DNA of 64,000 bases from Isochrysis galbana (taxonomy: Eukaryota; Haptophyta; Isochrysidales; Isochrysidaceae), in contig CM030935.1 of assembly GCA_018136815.1 (NCBI GenBank), positions 535,382 through 599,381 on the forward strand, given 5' to 3'. Under the pieces are notes generated by a model. That model was not told the origin of the DNA and searched no databases. It worked only from the letters and a program-made list of their open reading frames with translations. The translations under genes were made by a program, and so were the position numbers. This document shows, piece after piece, positions 21,181 to 29,645 of the stretch (position 1 is the stretch's first letter; each line of letters begins with the position of its first letter).

Positions 21181-21310
21181 AATCTCTCCCCCTCTTCTCC
21201 CTCTCCTCCCTCTTCTCTCCCTCTCTCCCTCTTCTCCCTTCTTCTCTTCTCTCCCTCTTCTCCCCTCCTCTCCCTGTCTCTCTCTGTCTCTCTTCTCTGG
21301 CCTCTCCTTG
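21181..21310. repeat. Polypyrimidine low-complexity tract
   Basis: About 130 bp almost purely C and T on the plus strand (ctctccctcttctccctt and variants). No conserved frame; chance translations are repetitive leucine/serine/proline. Confidence 0.8.
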
Positions 21311-21448
21311 CACGCTGACTAAGGGGCTCCCGCGGGAACGGGTGGACCGCGGGGGGGCGCGCCCTTCTCTCGCGCGAGATGCGCGTCTCGCGCCGCCGAT
21401 GGAGCCCCCAGAGCTCCCCATGCCCTCTCGGCGCTCACCGCCCGCGCT

Positions 21449-21890
21449 CACGCCGCTCGAAGCAGCGAGAGCCGAGGCTGTATGGCCTATGCGCTTCTAG
21501 CGCGATGGCTCCGATCGCATGGGGCCGTCGCAATGCAGCCCTAGGCAGTCGGAGCGCGCGCCGAGCTGAGGGCGAGCAGCGAGGATGAGGATGGGAGGAG
21601 GGAAAGTGATGGGGAGCCGGAGGGGGAGGGTTGTCAAGATGAGAGGGGAGGAGAGGGGGAGAGAGTGAGCAGCTGTGCGACAGCAAAAGCGACATCGAGA
21701 GATCGAGGGAGAGGGAGAGGCAGAGCGATGGTGAGACGCACTGCGACCACGTGTTGGGTGTGCGATGGGTAGGTGGCAATCCCTTGCTTGTGACGCTGCT
21801 CGAAGCGGCGAGAGCCGAGGCCGGATGGCCGATGCACCTCTAGCGCGACGGCTCTGATCGCATGCGGCGAGGATGAGGATGGGAGGGGGT
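21449..21890 (+). repeat. Degenerate direct repeat, unit about 341 bp
   Basis: The block cgctcgaagcagcgagagcc…cgatggctccgatcgcatg at 21449-21530 recurs as gctcgaagcggcgagagcc…cgacggctctgatcgcatg at 21790-21870. The gaggatgaggatgggagg words also follow both copies. One full and one partial unit are visible; the intervening sequence is purine-rich. Confidence 0.6.
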
Positions 21891-22000
21891 GGACGATGTG
21901 CAATGCGTGTTCTGCTGTTCCACTATGCTTGGAAAATTGGGGAATGAATTAATGCATCCTCTCAAGCACAGGGACCGAAATGTCCTTAAACTACCACAGG

Positions 22001-22642
22001 ATGCATGATGCGTTACGTGTAACTCTCTTTACGAGAGACCGTGCCTTGCATTCCTACAAGTTACCATCACCCACTGCTTTGAGGGGTGGGGTAGCCTTGC
22101 ACAAGATGCAACCTCATGATGCGTAACGTGTAACTCCCTATGGGAGACCGTGCCTTGAGAGTTGAGACCAAGGCTACCCACTCACCCTTCTTTTTCTCAA
22201 CTGTTCCTCAAGGGATGCATGATGCGTTACGTGTAACTCTCTTTACGAGAGACCGTGCCTTGCATTCCTACGAGTTACCATCACCCACTGCTTTGAGGGG
22301 TGGGGTAGCCTTGCACAAGATCCAACCTCATGATGCGTAACGTGTAACTCCCTATGGGAGACCGTGCCTTGAGAGTTGAGACCAAGGCTACCCACTCACC
22401 CTTCTTTTTCTCAACTGTTCCTCAAGGGATGCATGATGCGTTACGTGTAACTCTCTTTACGAGAGACCGTGCCTTGCATTCCTACGAGTTACCATCACCC
22501 ACTGTTTTGAGGGGTGGGGTAGCCTTGCACAAGATGAAACCTCATGATGCGTAACGTGTAACTCCCTATGGGAGACCGTGCCTTGAGAGTTGAGACCAAG
22601 GCTACCCACTCACCCTTCTTTTTCTCAATTGTTCCTCAAGCA
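22001..22642. repeat. Tandem array, three units of exactly 214 bp
   Basis: Units start at 22001, 22215 and 22429 with atgcatgatgcgttacgtgt. The copies differ at only a handful of positions. Each unit is itself a degenerate dimer: gatgcgttacgtgtaac…gagaccgtgccttg in the first half and gatgcgtaacgtgtaac…gagaccgtgccttg in the second. Within a unit, gggtggggtagccttg can pair with caaggctacccactcaccc, which makes a long stem. Unit length is not a multiple of three and no conserved frame crosses copies. Confidence 0.9.
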
Positions 22643-22800
22643 CCCTCCTCAGCCCAGCCTCACAAGCAGCATGTGTGCCCCCCAAAGCTTAGGTGGGGGG
22701 GCACCTGCCACTGCAGAAGACAAGTTTCATTGGCTCAGATGGAGAGCTAGATGATGTGTTAGCCCCTGGTGGGCTCCTAGCCCCAGAGACCCCCCCCCCT

Positions 22801-23160
22801 CCAGGGGGGGGGATCATCGACAAAGGATGGAATCCAGAATTCCCCCCCTGGAGCTCCCTAGGGGGGGGGATAATCGATAAAGGATGGAATCTAGAATTCC
22901 CCTCCTGGAGCTCCCTAGGGGGGGGATAATCGATAAAGGATGGAATCTAGAATTCCCCTCCTGGAGCTCCCTGGGGGGGGATAATCGATAATCGATAAAG
23001 GATGGAATCTAGAATTCCCCTCCTAGAGCTCCCTGGCTGGGGGGAGGATAATCGATAATCGATAAAGGATGGATTCTGGAATTCCCCTCCTGGAGCTCCC
23101 TAGGGGGGAAAATCGATAATCGATAAAGGATGGAATCTAGAATTCCCCCGCTGGAGCTCA
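22801..23160. repeat. Minisatellite, about six units of ~60 bp rich in palindromes
   Basis: Units contain aatcgataaaggatggaat, tctagaattcc and tggagctccct followed by a G-run. Copies begin near 22812, 22870, 22926, 22985, 23050 and 23112; later units have doubled ataatcgataatcgat. Short palindromes (atcgat, tctaga, gaattc, gagctc, cctagg) recur in each unit. It directly abuts the LINE2 insertion at 23166. Confidence 0.85.
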
Positions 23161-23633
23161 TTCACAGCACGACACGTTGAAAAAAAAACTTCTGAAGATT
23201 CAGGGCTACACACCTACTAGTTACGGGACTCCCCTTCGCTATCGACACCGCCCTTATCATCCCTCCCTCCACCTCTTCCCCTGCCCCCCTTCTTTCCTTT
23301 TTCTTCGGTTTCCGGGGTCCGGCCTCGGTGCGCTACCTGAGGCCTGGTTTAGAGTGTGGGGTCCGGGCAGGCCTTTTGGAATTGTCGTTGTTGTCTTGTG
23401 TGTCCGTCTGGTCGCTATTTGTTTGTTTGGGTTATGTCTAGGTTCCATTGTCACTGTCAGCGACTTTGGTTGATGTAACGATGTTTCAATTTCCTTTGTC
23501 CCCTTATTCCGTGATCTCCCCGACCGCGTGTGCGCTCTTTCTACGTCTTCCACACAATTGAAATCGCCTCCCATAAGGGTGTCGTATTCTCTTCCCACGG
23601 GGCGTGTCCTTAGCGCTTCTATCTGCGTGGCTC

Positions 23634-24092
23634 TTAATGTCTTAATAAGTTGGGCGTGGCGCTTAGATATATAGTTATTAGTTCCAATTCTTTAGATTCT
23701 ATTACGCATCTAACTCGTAGGCATCTGCCTTCGATCAGCGTTTCCGCCGTATCCGGTAACAGTTTCACTCTTGGGGAGGAGTCGCGTATCGCAATGCCTA
23801 CCCCACTCGCCGGGTCGGTGGCGTTCGCTGGTGCGTGCACCATCTGCCATCCCAACGCTTTGGCGGTCATGCACGCTCGGTGGTGTCTGCCGTCTGCGTA
23901 GGCGTGAAGCTCTTGTAGTAGTAGAATGTCAACACTCGCTTTCCTCGCTTGGGCTAGCGCCGAGCCTAAGGCGCCGTGTCCGGCGCCGTTGATGTTGTAG
24001 GACACGATAGTGATCGGTCCTTCACCTGGGTATCCAAGGGTGGGGTTGAATGTGAGTGAGTATATTATCATCGTGTTGGCGCGGCATGTCAA
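23634..24092 (-). CDS. LINE2 ORF2, N-terminal endonuclease domain (partial)
   Basis: Starts near 24092 about 140 bp after ORF1. ITIVSYNINGAGHGALGSAL and ILLLQELHAYADG are the first two motifs of the exonuclease-endonuclease-phosphatase fold, with the catalytic N and E. VGIAIRD and LITIYLSATP follow. A further motif, LMGGDFNCVED, lies at about 23570 in another frame. Nothing of the reverse transcriptase is present. Confidence 0.75.
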   Translation of the reverse strand: MTCRANTMIIYSLTFNPTLGYPGEGPITIVSYNINGAGHGALGSALAQARKASVDILLLQELHAYADGRHHRACMTAKALGWQMVHAPANATDPASGVGIAIRDSSPRVKLLPDTAETLIEGRCLRVRCVIESKELELITIYLSATPNLLRH

Positions 24093-24227
24093 GCGGGCTA
24101 AGCGTGCATACTTGTGAAGATAGCGGCATTCGGCGCCTAAGGCGCAGAATCCTCCTTTCGGTTGCTTTCCGGGAAGTCCGGCGCTCGCGCGCGAAAACGC
24201 GCACGTAATTGTGCACGCGCCGTCTTT

Positions 24228-25919
24228 CTATGCGCCCGGGTAGTCGTGCGAACGGTTGCACGCCTTGCCCACGATGTTCATGGGGCATTTCCCATTGGGG
24301 AAGCGTTTGCAGAGCTCGGGTTTGTCCGGGTTCAAGGCCTCTTGGATGGTCTTCTTGGGCGGCGCCATGCGCTTGCGCTCCTCGCGCTCGAGCCGTGCGG
24401 CTTTTTCCTCGGCGCACACACAAATGCGGAGAGAGGATTGGAAGGCCAGGGCGTAGTCTTTGTTATATCCTTTGCATCCCTTTGGGCCCGCGTGGATGCA
24501 CAGGTTCTTTATGTCGCCGCCGAGCTCGCGGCAATTCCGGACCGCGTACTCGATGGGGTAAGGGGCTCCGTTGACGCTGAGAAGGATCTTGCGCGGAAAG
24601 TCGAACGTTTTGAACGAGCCTTGCTTGGGGGTCACGTAAAGGTGGTAAACTTCTTTCTTACCTTGAGTTACAAGGATCCCTTCTTTAGTGAGGATCTTGG
24701 TCCTTTCTTGGTTCCCTTGTAGGAAGTAGAAGCCTTGGTTCTCAACCGCCTTGGCGAGCGAGCTGATTGTGATAATACTCTTCAGCTCGAACTTGTAGTT
24801 GCGCACCACTAGGTGCGCCGAGACATCTTGGAAGGCGCCGGCCACCGCTTTGTCGGACGCCCGCGGGAGTCCCTTGAGCTTTTCGTCGAGAGTTTGATAT
24901 TTGACCGCTATTGGGCACGGGATGCCCGCCTTGCGAAAGTCGGCTACGTCTTTGTACATTTCGCGAAATTGATTCGCGCAATCCGCCGTAACCATAATTT
25001 CCCATGGACCGGAGGCGCTCTTAGACAAAAAGTCAGGTTCCAGGTCAACGCCTTCAAGTTTGTTGAGATGCGCAACAATGGCGCCCAAGGTCTCTTCGTC
25101 TTTGGCCTTGTGGCCCTTCTCGTACGCCGTGAAGGTGATGATGATTTTGTGAGAGTCTGGGAACTCGGCCTCTTCCTCGGGCTCGGGCTCGAGGTCTTCG
25201 TCGAGGAGGGCCACCTGCGTGGCCGTGGGGGGAGGCAAGGTTAGTCCTCTGCCTAGTCTTGCTTCTCTAGAGTCCAATTGACTCAGTGCGTCCACTGCGC
25301 TGTCTCTCCCTCTTGCGAGTTTTGTGTGGGATGTCTGATGTGTTGGCCCAAAATCGTGTTTGTGCTGGTTGTGTTTGGCCTCTAGGGCCGATGTCTTGCT
25401 CGTCGTTCTAGCGCCCGAGGCGCGGTCATCAGCCTGTCTCTCGGCGTCTCTGGGGAGTTTCTCCCCGGTGTCGTCCTCCCTATTGCCGCTGTCTCCCATA
25501 ATGGGGGTCCAAAGCTGTTCTGTGTTCCAATATCCGTTTTGATGCGACATTCCCCCAGTGGGGTCCTGTCTTGGCTGGCGCCGGGCCGGCCCCTCGCGCC
25601 GGAGCACGAGGGCGGTACCGCGGCTGTGTAGGGCCCCGGCCCGGAGGCCTTCCCTATGGAGTCGTCCCTCTGGTGTGTTGTGACTGGTGTGGCTGTGGAT
25701 TGTGCTGGAGGTGTGTTGCCTGTTGGCTGGTGCCAGCATGGCGGCTTTGCACGTGTCGTTCATGGTGATGCGCGGGCGCGGCCCGCCGGATCCTGTGCCC
25801 ACCTGGCTGGGGGGGTCGTCCTGGCGCGGTCGCTTTGGCGACAGCGGCGTGTCCGTGAGCTCCTCGTCCATCATGGCGAGGGCAGCGGCGGCGAGAGCGG
25901 GCGGCGGCGCGCGCTCCAT
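24228..25919 (-). CDS. LINE2 ORF1 protein with a CCCH zinc finger
   Basis: Uninterrupted, 563 residues. The first ~250 are low-complexity and acidic; a folded part follows (ETLGAIVAHLNKLEGVDLEP, then QGNQERTKILTKEG). Near the C-terminus ELCKRFPNGKCPMNIVGKAC…H fits C-x7-C-x8-C-x3-H, a CCCH-type zinc finger as used for RNA binding. ORF1 proteins of this sort coat the element RNA. The open frame suggests recent activity or help in trans. Confidence 0.75.
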   Translation of the reverse strand: MERAPPPALAAAALAMMDEELTDTPLSPKRPRQDDPPSQVGTGSGGPRPRITMNDTCKAAMLAPANRQHTSSTIHSHTSHNTPEGRLHREGLRAGALHSRGTALVLRREGPARRQPRQDPTGGMSHQNGYWNTEQLWTPIMGDSGNREDDTGEKLPRDAERQADDRASGARTTSKTSALEAKHNQHKHDFGPTHQTSHTKLARGRDSAVDALSQLDSREARLGRGLTLPPPTATQVALLDEDLEPEPEEEAEFPDSHKIIITFTAYEKGHKAKDEETLGAIVAHLNKLEGVDLEPDFLSKSASGPWEIMVTADCANQFREMYKDVADFRKAGIPCPIAVKYQTLDEKLKGLPRASDKAVAGAFQDVSAHLVVRNYKFELKSIITISSLAKAVENQGFYFLQGNQERTKILTKEGILVTQGKKEVYHLYVTPKQGSFKTFDFPRKILLSVNGAPYPIEYAVRNCRELGGDIKNLCIHAGPKGCKGYNKDYALAFQSSLRICVCAEEKAARLEREERKRMAPPKKTIQEALNPDKPELCKRFPNGKCPMNIVGKACNRSHDYPGA

Positions 25920-26158
25920 GACCCTATCGTTTTAACGATAGTTGGAGCACGACACTTTGAAAGCCTCCTCCCATTCCGCGAGAAGCGTGAGTCCAGGAGG
26001 GGGGGGGGGTCAATGAGGGGGGGGGGGGGAGGCGAGTACAGTGGCTATAATTTATCTTCTAGTGGCAGTGGGCGCTACTTGGGCGATGCACATGATCTTG
26101 ATATGGAATGCAACGCAAGGTCGTGCTACACACACTACGCATTAACTCAAAGGAAGCA

Positions 26159-26902
26159 CTACTCATTCACCAAACCTCTCGCTCGTGCAGCGTTGAGGAT
26201 GTCATCCACGCTCAGATGCACATTACCCAACCCCCCACGATTCACACTCGATTGACCATTGGAGCCCTGACAGTTCACATCTGATGACCTCGAATCCACA
26301 ACAGGTGGGGTGGAATCATCATCACGCTCATGTTCAGGCGGAAATACAAGGGGAAGGGCTATCTCTGGGCATGCTGCTGCTATCGCCCGGAGTGCACTCA
26401 CGCGTAGATGCAAACGCCGACAGTTTGAAGTCATGGAAACGAAGGTTTGCACGTTGAGCACCAGGAGGTCGGAACGGCTAACGCGTTTGTGCTTGAGCCT
26501 CTTCAGGTTGGCACCCCGTCGTCCTTCGACGAAATCCGGGTTCGGCCTGGCAAGAAAGTGTCCCGTCCATCCGCTGAAAAGCTCATGCGGGTAGTGCTCG
26601 TACTCAGTAATGTCGAATATGTCATTCTCGTCACTGCCTCCAACAAATGGTGCATGCACTACCCTGCCAAGCGCCACCCTGCTCGAGGTACTCCCAAAGG
26701 ACGGTGTCCTGAAGACGACGTACTCTCCCAAAAAAACCGGGGCTGTGCAGGCGTTCCGTCGCGCCTCCTCTCTGCGAGCAACTCGATATCCCGCCGCCTC
26801 CTTCTCCACCAAATTTGGTGGCCGATGCCGATGAGCAATCGGGTCGAATTCTGGATTGTCAAGGAAGAAATGGCTGAGCTCAAGGCTCAAGCTACTAGCC
26901 AA
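26159..26902 (-). CDS. Unidentified ORF, possibly transposon-derived
   Basis: 247 residues, uninterrupted, minus strand. The middle section (SRVALGRVVHAPFVGGSDEN, FDITEYEHYPHELFSGWTGH, then LLVLNVQTFVSMTSN) has the texture of a folded domain and resembles C-terminal regions of plant-type transposase or transposon-associated proteins, which I cannot name with confidence. A second protein-like frame lies on the other strand at 26850-27238 and the two overlap slightly, as in a two-gene DNA transposon. No terminal repeats were found. Confidence 0.45.
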   Translation of the reverse strand: MASSLSLELSHFFLDNPEFDPIAHRHRPPNLVEKEAAGYRVARREEARRNACTAPVFLGEYVVFRTPSFGSTSSRVALGRVVHAPFVGGSDENDIFDITEYEHYPHELFSGWTGHFLARPNPDFVEGRRGANLKRLKHKRVSRSDLLVLNVQTFVSMTSNCRRLHLRVSALRAIAAACPEIALPLVFPPEHERDDDSTPPVVDSRSSDVNCQGSNGQSSVNRGGLGNVHLSVDDILNAARARGLVNE

Positions 26903-27238
26903 TCAACTCTGCCCCTAGGTGCACTCTACTCGCCTGCTAACAATGAGGTTAGTGCACGCCCTCCCCCAACTGCACCCTCCAGTGATGAGTCATCACCAAA
27001 TAAGAGTCCGATCGGGGGATCCCGGAAGAAGAAGAAGTCCAAGAAGTCCAACTTCAAGGGGATGCACAGCGACAAAGGCGCGAGGAGGAGCGAACTCGAT
27101 TTGTGGCAAGTTCGACGAGCTGAGCTGGCTGGTGAGGCTGCGGCACTTAGAGAGAAAGAGAGGTTGGAGCGAATGGAGCATGAACGGCGTAAGGCCACAT
27201 TGGCATCATTGGGTATGCACATTGGAGTTCATTGGTAG
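26850..27238 (+). CDS. Coiled-coil, lysine-rich ORF, possibly the partner protein of a DNA transposon
   Basis: The plus-strand frame has a real-looking C-terminal 110 residues: SSDESSPNKSPIGGSRKKKK, then SELDLWQVRRAELAGEAAAL and REKERLERMEHERRKATLAS, stopping at TAG 27236-27238. The SKKKK/charged-helix layout is like the C-terminus of Myb-like proteins of PIF/Harbinger elements; that is a suggestion only. A start codon for this segment is not evident. The last 45 bp are duplicated 356 bp downstream. Confidence 0.4.
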
Positions 27239-27880
27239 TGCTCATGTGCTCACAGTCACAGATGTCAATAAGAATTGGGCAAATAGTACATGGTATGGAA
27301 AGTCCATATGCAAAGGACGCAGTGGTTGTTCGTGAGCAATGGCAGTGCTTCCCCTAACGCTGCTAGGGTGGAGCGGAGGGACATGGGGCGGGGAGGGGCG
27401 AGGGGGCACATAAGCAAGTATGATGTGTCTTCTTTGCCCCCCCCCCCCCGGGCCCCTTAACGCTTGAAGCTCCCACTTCCCGGCGCTCCCCACGCCACAG
27501 TACGCTTTCTTTAAAAAAATCTAAAGATTATTTTGGGCTAAACAGTAAGGCTACGTTGGCATCTTTGGGTATGCACATTCGAGTTCATTGGTAGTGTGTG
27601 GTGTTGATGTGCTCGCAGAAGTCAATAAGACTCGGAAATAGTATGGAAAGTCCATATACCATATGCTAAAGGGCAGTGGTTGGTCGTAGTGAGCGATGGC
27701 AGCGCTCCCCCTGACGCCGCTAGAGTGGAGCGGAGGGACATGGGGCGGGGAGTGGGAGGGGGCACATAAACAAGAATGACGCGTCTTCTTGCCCTTCCCC
27801 CCCCCCTGAAGCTTAACGCTCCTTCTCCCTCTCTCTCTCCCACACCGCAGTGCGCTTTCTAAGGAAGAAAAACATCTGAA
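27191..27880. repeat. 356-bp tandem duplication
   Basis: Sequence from 27191 (aaggccacattggcatc) recurs from 27547 (aaggctacgttggcatc) with about 80-85 percent similarity, through ggaaagtccatat and gagcggagggacatggggcg. Each copy ends in a LINE2-like 3' signature on the minus strand (about 27512 and 27866). Confidence 0.75.
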
Positions 27881-28110
27881 GATTCTGGGCTAAACACATA
27901 CAAGATCAAGGTTTCCCTACCTCTACTCCGTCACCGCCCTTATCCTTCATTCCTTTTTCTTCGATTTCCGGGGTCCGGCCATGATGCACTTCTGGGCAGG
28001 CCTTTTGAGTGTCTATTTTGTTGAGCTTGAAGGTCTATTTTGTAGGTCTATTTTGTGTGGTTATCTAGGGGCAGTACCAGTACGATTTGTAGGCATTTTG
28101 GCTTAGAGCC
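27864..28110 (-). mobile_element. LINE2-type 3'-end fragment
   Basis: The minus strand ends agaatcttcagatg plus T-tract, and shared 3'-region words (tttccggggtccggcc, gcaggccttttg) match 23300-23380 closely. No coding left. The sequence 28110-29460 contains no convincing gene on either strand; its longest frames are compositionally random. Confidence 0.6.
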
Positions 28111-29459
28111 CTAACCCTAGCTGCGCAAACATAACATGGCACATGCATCTGCATGCATGTGCTCCATTGCCATCATTTCGTGTCATTTCAATGTCACTTC
28201 TCACTTTCACGTCGCTGCACTTTTCACTAAGAGTAGCGAGCAACTTCTCAGAGAACAAAATGCACGGGTTTGGCGCTGTGTAGCCTTGATGCAGTGGAGC
28301 GCGGATATGAAGCGCGGTGGGGCTTGCGGCGACTTACAACTACAACCAATAGCCTATCACATAATACTTCTGTGGACAGTGGTATTTGTATATTGGATTT
28401 AGGTATTAGATATAGGAACAGGAGAGGATACCATGATTGTATCGTAGATAGTAGGAGGGAATGTGCCAAGATGGCTGGGACAATGGTGTGCTGCTGCATC
28501 TGCAGTGGCGAAGGCTATGCATGGCCAGTGCGCTGGTTCGAAAAGAACAGAAATCTCAATACCGACGTCACATCACAAGCGCAAGTGCCACAACTACAAG
28601 TTCCAAGCCCCAAAGAAGCCGTCAATGGACGACATTCACCAGGGGCACATAGTCCGCGCAAACGCACTCTGCTCCGCTCCCTGCACGCGCCGTGCGACGC
28701 GCGCGATTCAGGAAAGCTGAACCTGTTAGCCGGACGCACCGGAGGAGCGAGTACGAGCTGCGCGGTCTGTCTGAACCTGGCCAACCGCACAAGCCGAGCA
28801 AGCCAGCCATTCTGTGCGCCATTGGCGCGGGGTAAGCGCCGTTGGCCGTGCGCTGTCGCGCGCCACTACTGCACCGAACTTATGGGCTGGGTCGTTCGAG
28901 CGGCTACCTGGGTGCAGAGCAAGTGGTGGGCATGTCCCTCACACCGTCGACACAAGCCAAACTAGAAGAAGGCGGGCCGGGAGGGCCTTGGAGAAGAGAA
29001 AGCGGAGAGCGAGGTGGGAGGACGAGGGCGCAGCATTCTCCTTCACCGTGCCATCCCGGCGCGGTGCCGCTCGTCGGCCTAGGGATCGCCTGCGGAGCCG
29101 AAGGCGGCTCTCGACCCCCCAAACGCCCATGGCGCCGCGAGGCGCGCGGCGGGTCCTCTCCTTTTGACTGCAAATCTTCTCTTTCCACTGGAGCCTCTTG
29201 TGCTGCTGCTCCTTCGTCTGCCAGCTCGCTCGCCACCTCTCGTCAGAGCTCCACATTATCTATCTCACAGATGGCAGAGAAGAAACACTAGGGAGTGTGG
29301 GGGGAGGGGGGGAGGGATTCTTGTCGCGTCGAGAGGAGAGAAGAGAGAGGCAAAGAAAGGAAGAAGAAGGGAGTGGCCGGGAGAGAGAAGAAGAATCGAG
29401 GACGACGCGTCGCACAATAGGGTAGAGACATCGAGACTTCTCGGGTCTGCTTAACGTAA

Positions 29460-29645
29460 AGAGGTGGGTTTTTCCTTTCCCTCCCCTCCCTCCAAACCCC
29501 CCACCGTCCTCCTCTCTCCGCCGCCCGCTTTTCGCCCCCCTCCCCCCCCCGCCCCCCCCCCTCCCTTCCCTCCCCCTTCTCATCCCCTCACACTCCCCCC
29601 CCTCCCCCCCCTCCCCCCTCTCTCTCCCTTCCCCCCTCGGCCGCG
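29460..29645 (+). promoter_or_regulatory. Pyrimidine-rich leader upstream of the EF-hand/UGPase gene
   Basis: About 180 bp of almost pure C/T run directly into the ATG at 29646; a purine-rich tract lies before it (29290-29400). Such C/T-rich leaders mark promoters or 5' untranslated regions in many algal genes; the role here is inferred from position only. Confidence 0.4.

Larger units (their letters stand above)
23166..25962 (-). mobile_element. LINE2 non-LTR retrotransposon, 5' end intact, reverse transcriptase deleted
   Basis: Body 23183-25945, flanked by agcacgacac[g/t]ttgaaa at 23166-23182 and 25946-25962 (17 bp, one mismatch). The sense (minus) strand begins with the hairpin CTATCGTTAAAACGATAG and reaches the ORF1 ATG after only about 26 bp. 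ORF1 is followed by the start of ORF2, an apurinic-type endonuclease. The coding then collapses and passes into the 3' region, so about 3 kb of a full element (reverse transcriptase included) is missing. The 3' end is ctgaatcttcagaag plus T-tract. Confidence 0.85.

Noticed and set aside
22001-22642. Self-cleaving ribozyme in the 214-bp satellite
   Set aside because: No CTGANGA plus GAAA core of a hammerhead was found in either strand of the unit; only unspecific stems are visible.
28270-28965. 231-codon plus-strand ORF
   Set aside because: No protein-like hydrophobic pattern or domain; composition fits chance opening in GC-rich DNA.
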